Below, piece by piece: positions 54,953 through 64,000 of a DNA stretch of 64,000 bases. Source of the DNA: Devosia chinhatensis (GTDB taxonomy: Bacteria; Pseudomonadota; Alphaproteobacteria; Rhizobiales; Devosiaceae); assembly GCF_000969445.1 (NCBI RefSeq), contig NZ_JZEY01000054.1:868001-932000 (forward strand). Reading direction: 5' to 3'. The position numbers were made by a program, and so were the translations under genes. The first letter of the stretch is position 1. Each line of letters opens with the position of its first letter. The notes under the pieces were generated by a model. That model worked only from the letters and a program-made list of their open reading frames with translations. It made no database searches and was not told where the DNA came from.

Positions 54953-55921
54953 TCAGGCCGTGGCGAGATGGGCGGGAGGATTGTTCTTCTCGGCCCAGAA
55001 GATGAAAGCGGATGCGCCGATGATGAGCAGGGCGCCCGGCCAGAACCAGACGGATGGTTCTTGACCCAAGGCGATCCAGCCAATCAGCCCGCCGAGCAAA
55101 ACCTTCACATCGGCGAAGGGCTGAAGATAGGTGGCATCGGCATTGCGATAGGCAAAGGCCAGAAGATATTGTGCACCTGCGGTAAGCGCCCCCAGCAACA
55201 GCAGCAATACAAGGCCGTTCCCCTCGGGGAGGGCAAAGGGAAAACCGGGAGCTAGGCCAGCAGGAAGCACGCCGCCAAGGGCGTTTGCCAACAGCAGAAT
55301 CGCAAGATGGTTCGGCGTCATGAGCACCAAGAGCGAAATGGTAAGCGTTTCCGGGCTTTCACCACTGCGCGTCAGATGCTTGGTCAAAACGTCCGTGGCT
55401 GCCCAGAGGGCAGCGGCGCTGATTGGTATGAGCGCCTGCAGGCCCAGGCCTTCAGTGCCGACGCCGGAAATGATGATGGCACCCATGAAGCCCAAGAGCG
55501 CTGCGGCCAGTCGCGCCGGGGAAACCTTTTCGCCCAAAAACAGCACCGACCCGACAATGATGAAGAGCGGCCCCGTCGCAAGCAATGTCACCATCTGCCA
55601 GATCGGCACACCGGACGCGTAACCATAAACGAACACATGCACGCCGATGGCAGAGACCAGCGCGCGGAGCTCATGCGCCAGTGGATGGGCTGTGCGTAGA
55701 TTACCGAGGCCGATGCGCAGGATAAGGGGAAGCGCCAGAATGGAAGCAATGAGGTATTGCCAGAAGGCCATACCGGTTGAACTCATGCCGACACCGCCAT
55801 ATTCGACCGGCGTTGGCAGGATGGATTGCAACGTATTGGAGCCAGCAAACACCAGGCTGGCAGCTAACATGAACAATGCGCCAGTGGTGGCAACAATGGG
55901 GGAAGAGGAAATCTGGTTCAT
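54953..55921 (-). CDS. ribN: EamA transporter, probable riboflavin importer RibN
   Basis: 322 residues, about ten hydrophobic segments in two EamA repeats (VATTGALFMLAASLVFAGSN; FIIVGSVLFLGEKVSPARLA; ALWAATDVLTKHLTRSGES). The 5' leader is an FMN riboswitch, which strongly points to riboflavin or flavin-precursor transport. RibN, an EamA-type riboflavin importer described in Rhizobium, fits both fold and regulation. A hairpin then an AAAGGACG-type ribosome-binding site lie just before the ATG. Confidence 0.85.
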   Translation of the reverse strand: MNQISSSPIVATTGALFMLAASLVFAGSNTLQSILPTPVEYGGVGMSSTGMAFWQYLIASILALPLILRIGLGNLRTAHPLAHELRALVSAIGVHVFVYGYASGVPIWQMVTLLATGPLFIIVGSVLFLGEKVSPARLAAALLGFMGAIIISGVGTEGLGLQALIPISAAALWAATDVLTKHLTRSGESPETLTISLLVLMTPNHLAILLLANALGGVLPAGLAPGFPFALPEGNGLVLLLLLGALTAGAQYLLAFAYRNADATYLQPFADVKVLLGGLIGWIALGQEPSVWFWPGALLIIGASAFIFWAEKNNPPAHLATA

Positions 55922-55933
55922 TCGTCGTCCTTT

Positions 55934-55960
55934 CCGTAACCAGTTTCCTCAGGGTTACGG
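55934..55960 (-). promoter_or_regulatory. Leader hairpin beside the ribN ribosome-binding site
   Basis: CCGTAACC-N11-GGTTACGG on the minus strand, ending immediately before the AAAGGACG ribosome-binding region. A possible part of the riboswitch expression platform. Confidence 0.5.
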
Positions 55961-56035
55961 GAGACGACAGGCCGGAATGACGCGGCCCCGCAATGTGGCA
56001 ACGCGCGCCCGGCAAGGCGCTTTTTCCCGTTCTCT

Positions 56036-56157
56036 TTCATCCGGACTATACCGTCGGCCCCGGATTTGCACCGGATCTGCTGACCTCCCAATGGGAGCGC
56101 TCGCGGGCTTGGCATTGCTGCCTTTACCGCCGGTGGGGAATTTCGCCCCGCCCTGAG
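56036..56157 (-). ncRNA. FMN riboswitch (RFN element)
   Basis: Read on the minus strand the leader carries the conserved RFN blocks in order: CTCAGGGCGGGGCGAAATTC, CCCACCGGCGGTAAA, AAGCCCGCGAGC, GATCCGGTGCAAATCCGG and GGCCGACGGTATAGTCCGGA. It ends about 115 bp before the ribN ATG. FMN binding would reduce expression of the transporter. Confidence 0.95.
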
Positions 56158-56370
56158 AACAATGCAGGCGAACCTGCGAAATCGAATGTAGGAGGCCGTT
56201 CGACGGGGGGCAAGTGCGCACAGGGGTGTAACTGTGCTTGATCTGCGAGGCATGCAGAAAACTGTTTTCTCGGGACTCGTCGCGCAGCACACCGATGCTC
56301 TTGCAACAATCAGCTTGCCTTCGACCACAATTGGATTAAACAAGATCTTTCTTGTTAAATGAGATTAGCC

Positions 56371-57789
56371 ATGTCAGAAACTGTCGAGGGCCGCTGGGCC
56401 GAGATCTTCGGCCCGCGCTACCTTCCGGTCACGACCATTCTCGCCTTGGGCGTCACACTCTTTGCCTTCAACGCCTTTTTGTCTGCCGCTGCTCTGCCTT
56501 CGGCAGTGCGCGAGCTGGGCGGGGTAGAGATTATCTCATGGGCAACGACGCTTTATCTGGTGTTTGCCATTGTCGGCGGAGCTGCCGCAGCCTTGCTCAA
56601 GCAACGGATGGGGTCCCGCCGGTCTCTGATCGGCCTGGCGCTGATCTTTCTCGCAGGAACGCTCATCGCAGCGACCGCTGGCGACATGTCGCAGGTCCTG
56701 GTCGGTCGCGCTATTCAGGGGCTTGGCGAGGGCGTCGTGGCGGCGCTCTGTTTTGCGTTGATCCCAGAACTCTTCCCGAGCCGCCTCGTGCCGAAAGTGT
56801 TCGGGATGCAGGCCGTGGTCTGGGCCATGGCGGCGTTTGGCGGGCCAGCAGGGGCAGGGGCGTTGACCGAACTGATCTCTTGGCGTGCCGCCTTCCTCAT
56901 CAACGTGCCTTTTGTACTGGTGTTCGTCATCATGGTGCTAGCCGTTGTGCCTAGGGGCAAACGCGCCGATGGCGCTTATGGCTTTCCGGGGCTGCGCTTG
57001 CTGACGATTGGCATAGGAACCATGATGGTCGCACTGTCTGCCGTGACAGAGCCGGTCGTTGCGGCTGGGTTGCTTATTTCGGCCGCAGCGTTACTGGCGA
57101 CAGCGGTCTGGTTGGACCGTCGAGCCACACAGCGCCTAATGCCACCTGACGCTTTTTCCTTGCACAGCGCGGTCGGGTCGGGACTTTGGGTTTTCCTGCT
57201 GATGCCGGTCGCTGGGGCGGCCACGGCGGTCTATCTCATCATGCTGCTGCAACAGCTCTGGAACTATGGGCCGACACAAGCGGCCATTACGGGCGCCTTT
57301 ATGGGCGTCGCCTGGAGCCTGTCCTCGGTCACCGTTGCAAATGTGCGCCAAAGGTCCACGAGACGCATTCTGATCCGCTGCGGCCCTTTATTGCTCGCCG
57401 CCGGACTAGGCCTCGTCCTCATGGGCCTTGAGCTGACGCAATTGCCTATTCTGCTGATCGGGCAAGTCGCGATCGGCATGGGCTTTGGCATTTCCAACGG
57501 CTACATCATGCTCACCATCATGGAGGCCAGCACGGATACGGAGCGTGACCGCACCTCAGCGCTACTGCCTACCACACAATCGGCGGGCAACGCCCTCGGC
57601 GCAGCACTGGCAGGGGTTGCTGCCAATGCTGCGGGATACCCGCTCGCAATGGATAGCGGCGCAGTCCTTGCGTCGATTGTTCCTCTTTTCGTCATGGCGA
57701 TGGGCTTTGCATTGCTGGCATTCCTTGCTGCACTTCGAATGGTGCAACTCGCCAGGGAAACACCGCTGTCGACCTTTGCGGAAGAGTAA
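56371..57789 (+). CDS. MFS transporter (DHA2/EmrB-like)
   Basis: 472 residues from the ATG at 56371; another ATG four codons earlier is possible, and neither has a strong ribosome-binding site. About 14 hydrophobic segments, with motif-like GRAIQGLGEGVVAALCFALI and the charged loop LLKQRMGSRRSLIG. Resembles proton-driven multidrug exporters. Substrate unknown; it is divergent from the riboswitch leader. Confidence 0.85.
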   Translation: MSETVEGRWAEIFGPRYLPVTTILALGVTLFAFNAFLSAAALPSAVRELGGVEIISWATTLYLVFAIVGGAAAALLKQRMGSRRSLIGLALIFLAGTLIAATAGDMSQVLVGRAIQGLGEGVVAALCFALIPELFPSRLVPKVFGMQAVVWAMAAFGGPAGAGALTELISWRAAFLINVPFVLVFVIMVLAVVPRGKRADGAYGFPGLRLLTIGIGTMMVALSAVTEPVVAAGLLISAAALLATAVWLDRRATQRLMPPDAFSLHSAVGSGLWVFLLMPVAGAATAVYLIMLLQQLWNYGPTQAAITGAFMGVAWSLSSVTVANVRQRSTRRILIRCGPLLLAAGLGLVLMGLELTQLPILLIGQVAIGMGFGISNGYIMLTIMEASTDTERDRTSALLPTTQSAGNALGAALAGVAANAAGYPLAMDSGAVLASIVPLFVMAMGFALLAFLAALRMVQLARETPLSTFAEE

Positions 57790-57921
57790 AACCCTTACCT
57801 TGAAAAGAGTGATCACAGCCTGCTCGAGCTTTAACCGCTCGCAAACGGCTTTATGTCCATTTCGGCTCCGAAACAGGGCAATCGTCACTAGGCGGGCCGA
57901 ATCTCGCGAGGCAATCCTGCG

Positions 57922-59226
57922 ATGCTGAAACTTTTCAAGGCCCGGTCGCTGCGGTTCTGGGTCGCTTTGGGCATGATTGTGGCGCTGACCCCGCTGACCC
58001 TGTCCGCCATACTTGGTCAACTGGTGCTGAACCGGGGTGTCATTGAGGCTTTCCACGACGTCGCTGAGCGCCAGCGAAGAGAATTTGGTCCGCTGCAGGA
58101 CCTGCGGATTTTGGTCTGGGACACGCTCATCCCAATCGATGAGTATATCAACGAGGGCGGTGCGCAGCGGCCGCTGTACTATCGCGAACTGCGCAGCCGC
58201 ATAGAGACTGGTTTTGCCGATGTACGCGCCCAGTTTTCCGATGACCCCGAGGCACTGCAACATCTCGATAGTGCCTTTCAAAGTTGGCAAGTCGCCGACA
58301 CCCACGCAACGGAGCTGGCATCGGAACTTCTCATTCCCGATGATCCGGCTGCCGAGAGACAGGCCCGTCTGTTCCATAGCTACATTCAGTCTGCCTCTGA
58401 TCGCCTTGGCCAAGCGTATGATTCTATCGCAATCAAGATCGAGTCGGCTCATGACGACGCCGTCGCGTGGTCCAATAGCGCCGGACTGCTGTTTGGCGGA
58501 GCAATGGCGTCGTCGTTTATTGCCATGGTCGCAGGGGTTGCCATTGTCGGGCTCATTATGTCCCGTAGCGTGGACAGATTGGTTGACGGCGCCGCCCGCT
58601 TTGCCGACGGGGACCGCAATCATCGTATAAACATCAGCGTACCGCCCGAGCTCAGTCGGGTCGCCCAGGAATTCAACCGAATGATCTCCCGCATCGAGGT
58701 GTCGGAGACCGCCCTGGCCGATCTGGCGCGGATTGACGAACTGACTCAGCTGTACAATCGACGCGCCTTCGAAGAGGCTCTCATCCGCGTTCACGCCGGT
58801 TTCACCCGCGGAGCGGGCGCCGGGGCACTAATCACCCTCGATATCGATCATTTCAAATCAATCAACGACACATATGGGCATGCTGCAGGCGATGCTGTGC
58901 TGCGTGCCTTCGCCGAGATAGTGCGCAAATCCATCCGCGTGGCCGATCAGCTCTACCGCACCGGCGGCGAGGAGTTCGCCATTATATTGGCGCAGACGAG
59001 TGCCGAGACCGCGGTCGAGCTGGCAGAGAGAATTCGAGCCGCCGTGGCAGCGCAGCCGATAATCTACAGAGAGCAAACGATCAGGATTACCGTCAGCGTC
59101 GGTATCGCCCGGTTCGTCGAGAATCTGGGTGCCGCGGAAACAGTCGCCGCCGCCGATGCCGCTCTCTATTCAGCCAAGGCTGGCGGCCGCAATCGCGTGG
59201 TGCTGAGCGAACCGACTGGCCCCTGA
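57922..59226 (+). CDS. HAMP-GGDEF diguanylate cyclase
   Basis: 434 residues. TM1 (about 12-33) and TM2 (about 190-212) bracket a periplasmic helical sensor domain; HAMP (about 213-265) and GGDEF (about 270-430) follow. The active site is RTGGEEFAI (GGEEF at 348-352), with DIDHFKSINDTYGHAAGD upstream. The inhibitory site RVAD lies five residues before it, so product inhibition is expected. It makes cyclic di-GMP from two GTP. Confidence 0.93.
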   Translation: MLKLFKARSLRFWVALGMIVALTPLTLSAILGQLVLNRGVIEAFHDVAERQRREFGPLQDLRILVWDTLIPIDEYINEGGAQRPLYYRELRSRIETGFADVRAQFSDDPEALQHLDSAFQSWQVADTHATELASELLIPDDPAAERQARLFHSYIQSASDRLGQAYDSIAIKIESAHDDAVAWSNSAGLLFGGAMASSFIAMVAGVAIVGLIMSRSVDRLVDGAARFADGDRNHRINISVPPELSRVAQEFNRMISRIEVSETALADLARIDELTQLYNRRAFEEALIRVHAGFTRGAGAGALITLDIDHFKSINDTYGHAAGDAVLRAFAEIVRKSIRVADQLYRTGGEEFAIILAQTSAETAVELAERIRAAVAAQPIIYREQTIRITVSVGIARFVENLGAAETVAAADAALYSAKAGGRNRVVLSEPTGP

Positions 59227-59235
59227 CGCCTAATA

Positions 59236-59261
59236 AAATGCGCCGCCCTTTCGAGCGGCGC
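59236..59261 (-). terminator. Terminator of the minus-strand sugar operon
   Basis: GCGCCGC-N8-GCGGCGC. On the minus strand it is followed by ATTTTATTAGG, so it ends the operon whose last gene starts at 61284; it may also end the GGDEF gene. Confidence 0.65.
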
Positions 59262-59280
59262 TGATGTAACCAAGCTGAAA

Positions 59281-61284
59281 TCAGCCTCGTTCGAGCCAGG
59301 CGACTTGTTCTGGTGTCAGCTGGATTTCGAAGGCTTTGAGGCTGTCTTCCAATTCCACAAGACGTCGCGGCCCAATCAGCGGAACGCTTGGAAAGGACTG
59401 AGCCAGCACATAGGCCAGAGCGATATGGATCGGAGATTTGCCCATCTGTTGAGCCAGTTCGATTGCCCGATCGCGGCGGCCGAAATTCTGCTCATTGTAC
59501 CAGACGCGGACCAGTTCCTCATTGTCGCGCTTGTCCCGTCCGGCGAGGTCGGTGAAGAAGCCGCGTGCCTGGCTGGACCAGGAGAAGTTGGTGACCTGGC
59601 GGTCGATCAGCCACTGCTTGAAGTCTGGTGTGGACGCGGTGACGCAGCCGGCCCAAATCGGGTCGAGCATTTCGGCCAGGGCAAAGTTGTTCGAGAGCGC
59701 CTGCGGCGGCGTCTTTCCGTTGGCCTTCGCATAGGCCATGGCTTCGTCCATGCGTTCCTTGGTCCAGTTCGACCCACCATAGGGTCCCCGAATGCGACCA
59801 GCCTTCACCTCTGCATCCATGGCATCGACGAATTCGCCGACCGGCACGTCGAGATTGTCGCGGTGCATGAAATACACATCGACATGATCGGTCTGCAGGC
59901 GATCGAGGGACTGCGTCAGCTGTTTGGCAATGACGTCGGGATAGACGAGAGGGGAATGGGCGCCTTTGCCGATAAGGACGGCCTCTTCACGCACGCCGCG
60001 GCTCTTGTGCCACTCGCCGAAGAGCTTCTCGGTATATCCGCCAGCATAGATATAGGCGGTGTCAAAGACATTGCCGCCCTTCTCCCAGAACGCGTCCAGC
60101 AAGATCGCGCCGGAAGAAAAGGTACGGAAGTCCTCAAAGCCCAGGGCGACTGCCGAGGCTTGCTTGGAAAGGCCCGGAATTGAGCGCTTTGGAATGACGC
60201 CCTGGTTGCCGCCGAGTGCACGATTGTCGAGAGTTTTGGAGCGCGTCGAAGACTTCTCGATGGAAAACTCGATACCGGCATCGGCGCGCCATTTGTCGAG
60301 CACGCGCAGATTGCCCAGCGTGTCGCTCCAGCTCATGCCTGGCGCGTCGAATTCCTGCTTGCCGGCGATGATGGCAAGCGAAGCCGCTTCTGCTTCGAAG
60401 GAGTAGACATGGGCGCTTTCGTTGACGCTGACGCTTTCCGTTTTGCCGCCCTTGATGATGTCGATCCGTCCAAGACCCTGATCGCGATTGCCGCCGGCGA
60501 ACCAGAAATCAGGTACATCTATCCGGCCTTCAGCGCCGTGAATGCGCAGCACATTGTCAAGATTGGCCATGACTGCGCAGGAAACCTGCGCGACAATTCC
60601 AGTTTCGAATGTCAAAACCGCTGCAGCGAAGTCGTCCGTACCCTCTTCGTTCAGATGCGCCGTGCCGGCAACCTTGACCGGGTCGGCGAAGGGCTTGCCG
60701 CTGACGGCGCCGGCCAGGAGGCGCGCCATCGAAACCGGATAGCAACCCACATCCATGATCCCGCCACCGGCGAGCTCGGAAGCGAAAAGGCGATGCTGCG
60801 GCTGGAATTTGCCCATGTTGAAGCCAAAGCTCGACTGGATCATGCGCACTTCGCCGATTGCCCCTGACCGCACCAGTTCGAGCAGTTTCGCCGTCTGCGG
60901 ATGAAGGCGGTACATGAAGGCTTCGCCGGCAAAGGTGCCGGCCTTGCGGTGGGCGTGGAAAACCGCGTCGGCCTCATGCGCGGAAAGCGCCAGCGGCTTT
61001 TCGACCAGCACATGCTTACCAGCCTCGGCGGCCTTGATTGCCCATTCGGCGTGGCCGGTATGGGGCACGGCAATATAGACCGCGTCGATATCCCTATCGG
61101 CGAGCAGGGCATCATAGCCCTTCACGATGCGCGCACCGGGGAAGTCGTCGGCAAGGCCCGGTCGGTCCGGGTTGCGCGTTGCTATGGCGGCGAGAACGCC
61201 ATGTTCGCTGCCCTTGAGGCCGTCGCGGAAGGCCTTGGCGATGCTGCCCGGTCCAATAATGCCCCAGCGGATTTTCGAAGTCAT
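59281..61284 (-). CDS. Gfo/Idh oxidoreductase fused to aldo/keto reductase
   Basis: 667 residues. Residues 1-335 are a Gfo/Idh/MocA enzyme (WGIIGPGSIAKAFRDGL, VLVEKPLALSAHEAD, GGGIMDVGCYPVSMARLL). Residues about 345-667 are an aldo/keto reductase with its tetrad: Asp and Tyr in VFDTAYIYAGGYTEKLFG, Lys in IGKGAH and His in VYFMHRDN. Both halves look active. The pair probably oxidises and reduces a sugar or sugar alcohol in sequence. It is the last gene of an ABC operon that imports a carbohydrate. Confidence 0.9.
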   Translation of the reverse strand: MTSKIRWGIIGPGSIAKAFRDGLKGSEHGVLAAIATRNPDRPGLADDFPGARIVKGYDALLADRDIDAVYIAVPHTGHAEWAIKAAEAGKHVLVEKPLALSAHEADAVFHAHRKAGTFAGEAFMYRLHPQTAKLLELVRSGAIGEVRMIQSSFGFNMGKFQPQHRLFASELAGGGIMDVGCYPVSMARLLAGAVSGKPFADPVKVAGTAHLNEEGTDDFAAAVLTFETGIVAQVSCAVMANLDNVLRIHGAEGRIDVPDFWFAGGNRDQGLGRIDIIKGGKTESVSVNESAHVYSFEAEAASLAIIAGKQEFDAPGMSWSDTLGNLRVLDKWRADAGIEFSIEKSSTRSKTLDNRALGGNQGVIPKRSIPGLSKQASAVALGFEDFRTFSSGAILLDAFWEKGGNVFDTAYIYAGGYTEKLFGEWHKSRGVREEAVLIGKGAHSPLVYPDVIAKQLTQSLDRLQTDHVDVYFMHRDNLDVPVGEFVDAMDAEVKAGRIRGPYGGSNWTKERMDEAMAYAKANGKTPPQALSNNFALAEMLDPIWAGCVTASTPDFKQWLIDRQVTNFSWSSQARGFFTDLAGRDKRDNEELVRVWYNEQNFGRRDRAIELAQQMGKSPIHIALAYVLAQSFPSVPLIGPRRLVELEDSLKAFEIQLTPEQVAWLERG

Positions 61285-61309
61285 TTTATAGTCCTGTCAG
61301 GAGAGAAAT

Positions 61310-62389
61310 CTAGCGGAGCCGCCGGCCCTGCTGGTCGAAGAGATAGGCCTTGGCCGGGTCAATGGAGACGGTGATGCGGTCTGAGATGTTTTCATTGCGC
61401 GATTCCTCGCGTTCGATGATCAGCGGATCGCCTTCAGTGCGGGCGTAAACGTATGAGGTGGTGCCCAAATGCTCGGCTACGTCGACATTGACGGTGATAT
61501 CCGCGCCCCCGGCACCCGCAGCACCGAAATGCTCTGGCCGCACGCCCAAGGTCACATCCTCGCCCATTTCAGCCGACGCCGAAGGCAGCACCAGTTGCAC
61601 ATTGCCCTGCTGCGGCAATGATAACGTCACGCCAGTGGGAGATTTTGCCACGACCTTAGCCGGTATGAAGTTCATCTTCGGTGAGCCGATAAAGCCGGCC
61701 ACGAACTGATTGGCCGGGTCGTCGTAAAGCTCGAGCGGCCTGCCAATCTGCTCGACCAAACCGTCTCGCAGCACCACGATCTTGTCGGCCAGGGTCATCG
61801 CCTCCACTTGGTCGTGGGTGACATAGATGATTGTAGTCTGCAATTCCTTGTGCAGCCTGGCGATCTCGATGCGCATGTGAACACGCAATTCCGCATCGAG
61901 ATTGGAGAGCGGCTCGTCAAAGAGGAACACTTCGGGATTGCGCACGATAGCGCGACCAATTGCGACGCGCTGGCGCTGCCCACCTGAAAGTTGCTTCGGC
62001 AGGCGGTCGAGCAGGGGCTCCAGCGCCAGGATCTTGGCGGCCGCGTTGACCTGGCGGTCGATCTCTGGCTTGGCCACTTTGGCGAAGCGCAGCGCAAACC
62101 CCATGTTTTCTCGCACAGTCATATGCGGGTAGAGGGCGTAGGTCTGGAAGACCATGGCGATACCCCGCCGGGACGGATCGACGTCGTTCATGCGCTGGCC
62201 GCCGATCTCCAGATCCCCGGCGCTGATGGTTTCGAGCCCAGCGATCATGCGCAGCAAGGTTGACTTGCCGCAACCGGATGGACCCACGAAGACGACAAAC
62301 TCTTTCTTGCCGACCTCGAGATCGACACCCTTTATGACCTCAAGCGAACCGAAGGACTTGCGGACACCCCTTAGTGTAACACTGCTCAT
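61310..62389 (-). CDS. Carbohydrate ABC transporter ATP-binding protein (UgpC/MsmK type)
   Basis: 359 residues. Walker A GPSGCGKSTLLRMIAG, signature LSGGQRQRVAIGRAI, Walker B VFLFDEPLSNLDAEL, and a C-terminal TOBE domain (PEHFGAAGAGGADITVNVD). It powers the two permeases encoded immediately upstream on the minus strand. It could serve other sugar ABC systems, as MsmK-like ATPases often do. Confidence 0.95.
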   Translation of the reverse strand: MSSVTLRGVRKSFGSLEVIKGVDLEVGKKEFVVFVGPSGCGKSTLLRMIAGLETISAGDLEIGGQRMNDVDPSRRGIAMVFQTYALYPHMTVRENMGFALRFAKVAKPEIDRQVNAAAKILALEPLLDRLPKQLSGGQRQRVAIGRAIVRNPEVFLFDEPLSNLDAELRVHMRIEIARLHKELQTTIIYVTHDQVEAMTLADKIVVLRDGLVEQIGRPLELYDDPANQFVAGFIGSPKMNFIPAKVVAKSPTGVTLSLPQQGNVQLVLPSASAEMGEDVTLGVRPEHFGAAGAGGADITVNVDVAEHLGTTSYVYARTEGDPLIIEREESRNENISDRITVSIDPAKAYLFDQQGRRLR

Positions 62390-62401
62390 GGGTTATGAAC
62401 C

Positions 62402-63220
62402 TTATTTGACCGCGCCCAGCATGCCTTCGACGAAGCGGCGCTGGAGCAGGAAGAAGATGATGAGGGTGGGTAGGGTGGCAAAGATGGACCCGACCATGAC
62501 GACGGCGAAGTCTGGGCTGTAGCCTTGGCTGAGTGTCGCCACCACAAGGGGCAGGGTCTTCATCTCGTTGGTCTGCAGCACGATCAGCGGCCAGAGATAA
62601 TTGTTCCAGTGCGTCATGAACACGATGATGGTCGCCGCTGCATAGGTCGAGCGCATGACCGGCATGTAGACGAACAGGAAGATCTGCCATTCCTTGAGCC
62701 CGTCGATGCGGGCGGCATCGCGTAATTCGTGGGGGAAGGCCTTTGTGGCTTGGCGAAAGTAAAAGATGATGAAGATCGAAGCGACCGAAGGCAGGATGAT
62801 CGCCTGATAGGAATTCATCATCTTGAGGTTGGCCATCAGGATGAAGAGCGGGATCATCAGTGCCGCAAACGGCACGGACAGCATCAGCAGCATTACGCCA
62901 AACACTCGCTCGCGAGTGCGGGAGCGGAAGATTTCAAACCCGTAGCCTGCCAGCGACGAAACCAGCAATGTCAGGGCAGTACCCACCCCGGCAATGAAGA
63001 ACGAGTTGAACACGACGCGAGGCATGTCCGCGGAGGTGAAGAATACCTCGATGTTTCGCCAGAGCGCATCGCCGGGCGTGGACTTGCCGCGGATGAGATC
63101 GGCGTTGGTATTGGTGGCGCCAATGACCATCCAGAAGAACGGGAAGACCGATACGAATGCAGCGATGCTGAGCGCCAGGTAGGTGGCGCCCCGGCCAAAA
63201 AGGGAGAGGGGATTGCTCAT
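62402..63220 (-). CDS. Carbohydrate ABC permease (MalG type)
   Basis: 272 residues from the ATG at 63220, whose ATGA overlaps the stop of the other permease. Six hydrophobic segments and the EAA loop ELRDAARIDGLKEWQIFLFV. Ends RRFVEGMLGAVK, typical of MalG-like permeases. It forms the channel with the upstream permease. Confidence 0.93.
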   Translation of the reverse strand: MSNPLSLFGRGATYLALSIAAFVSVFPFFWMVIGATNTNADLIRGKSTPGDALWRNIEVFFTSADMPRVVFNSFFIAGVGTALTLLVSSLAGYGFEIFRSRTRERVFGVMLLMLSVPFAALMIPLFILMANLKMMNSYQAIILPSVASIFIIFYFRQATKAFPHELRDAARIDGLKEWQIFLFVYMPVMRSTYAAATIIVFMTHWNNYLWPLIVLQTNEMKTLPLVVATLSQGYSPDFAVVMVGSIFATLPTLIIFFLLQRRFVEGMLGAVK

Positions 63221-64000
63221 GCCTTGCGATCCCTTGCGGCCAGGAATTGCAGAAAGCTCAGGATCGCGACAAGAATGACGATGACATAGGACACCGTGGC
63301 CGCATAACCGAAGCTGGGCATGAACTTGAAGCTGAGGTTGTAAATGTACATCGACAGCGTCAGCGTTGAATCCGAAGGGCCACCCATCGTCAGCAGATTT
63401 GGTTCGTCGAACAATTGCAGCGTGCCGATAGTCGAAATCACAGCCGTAAACAGGATCACCGGCTTGAGCATGGGCACGGTGAGGTACCAAAAGCGTGCCC
63501 AGGCGGGAACGCCATCGATCTTTGCGGCTTCATAGATCGAGCGATCAATGTTCTGCATCGCCGCCAGGTAAAAGATCATATTGTAGCCCGTCCACCGCCA
63601 GGTAATGGCGGAGATGATCACGACCTTCGCCCAGAATGGATCGGCCAGCCACGGAATAGGCGAAGCAATGATGTGCAGGCCCATCAGCATCTGGTTGATG
63701 ATGCCATCGGCGGCAAACATGGACTTGAAGGTCACTGAATAGGCGACCAGCGAGGTTACACAGGGCAGAAAGATCGCCGTGCGGAAAATGCCCCGTCCCC
63801 AGAGCTTGGGGTCGTTGAGAGCCGATGCGAACAGCAGCGCCAGCACGAGCATGATCGGGACCTGCACGGCCAGAAAGATGAGGGTGTTGGTCAGGGCCCG
63901 GATGAAAATAGGGTCCTGGGTAAGGCGGATGATATTGGTCAGCCCGCCAAAACTGAATTGCATCCCCCGGCCGACCTGGAAGCTCATCCAGAGCGACCAG
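63217..64000 (-). CDS. Carbohydrate ABC permease (MalF type), 5' part outside window
   Basis: The frame is open to the right edge (WSLWMSFQVG), so about 261 residues are visible and the N-terminus with the first membrane segment is missing. An internal ATG at 63987 is not the start. The EAA loop reads IYEAAKIDGVPAWARFWYLTVPML. The binding protein and operon promoter should lie beyond 64000. Confidence 0.9.
   Translation of the reverse strand, partial: WSLWMSFQVGRGMQFSFGGLTNIIRLTQDPIFIRALTNTLIFLAVQVPIMLVLALLFASALNDPKLWGRGIFRTAIFLPCVTSLVAYSVTFKSMFAADGIINQMLMGLHIIASPIPWLADPFWAKVVIISAITWRWTGYNMIFYLAAMQNIDRSIYEAAKIDGVPAWARFWYLTVPMLKPVILFTAVISTIGTLQLFDEPNLLTMGGPSDSTLTLSMYIYNLSFKFMPSFGYAATVSYVIVILVAILSFLQFLAARDRKA

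Overview
The window looks like a chromosomal segment of an alphaproteobacterium of the order Hyphomicrobiales, most likely a Devosia-like genus. That placement is inferred from gene content and order: rpoZ-rsh-pyrE-acpS-lepB-rnc-era-recO, DUF177-plsX-fabH-ihfA-merR, the magnesium-type hemB next to a DUF6163 gene and the LdtR/LdtP pair, a Bpt aminoacyl-transferase, and an IolC-DUF2090 fusion. G+C is high and genes are tightly packed, with many 4-bp stop/start overlaps. No rRNA, CRISPR array or convincing tRNA was seen.

Layout. (1) 1-5.4 kb is accessory DNA: the tail of a GIY-YIG nuclease gene, a structured non-coding gap, then a compact integrated element on the minus strand (tyrosine integrase, a coupled unknown gene, a 58-residue AlpA-type regulator, a VapE-type P-loop protein), then a small GhoS/DUF2622-like gene. 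(2) 5.6-13.5 kb is sugar and amino-sugar catabolism: an SRPBCC protein, a GH2 beta-mannosidase, murQ, and a divergent gntR-SIS-nagA operon, then an SDR. (3) 13.9-17 kb holds a major porin and an OmpA-like protein. (4) 17.1-29.9 kb is housekeeping: an alpha/beta-hydrolase-fold protein without catalytic residues, dapA, smpB, a NYN protein, rpoZ, rsh, pyrE, acpS, lepB, rnc, era, recO, parC. A 4 x 77-bp palindromic tandem repeat follows parC. (5) 30.3-39 kb holds Dabb, bpt, RDD, EamA, hemB, ldtR, ldtP and a two-PAS soluble chemoreceptor. (6) 39.2-47 kb holds glyA-nrdR-ribH-nusB, bamE, the cytochrome bc1 chaperone, DUF177, plsX, fabH, ihfA and merR. (7) 47-54.9 kb is a myo-inositol catabolic locus: iolG on the plus strand, converging with iolR-iolC-iolD-iolE-DUF3329-iolB on the minus strand. 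(8) 55-64 kb holds an FMN-riboswitch-controlled EamA transporter (probably riboflavin importer RibN), an MFS transporter, a GGEEF diguanylate cyclase, and a sugar ABC operon with a Gfo/Idh-AKR fusion that runs off the right edge.

How it works together. The inositol genes appear to form one regulon: GGAA-N6-TTCC sites lie in front of iolG and iolR, with a one-mismatch copy in front of iolC, and an RpiR-type regulator is encoded in the cluster. The nag/murQ block would take in N-acetylglucosamine and N-acetylmuramate 6-phosphates. LdtR probably controls the neighbouring Tat-exported L,D-transpeptidase. The most rewarding places for a second look are the small integrated element, the parC-distal repeat, the inositol operators, the riboswitch leader and the pseudo-hydrolase.
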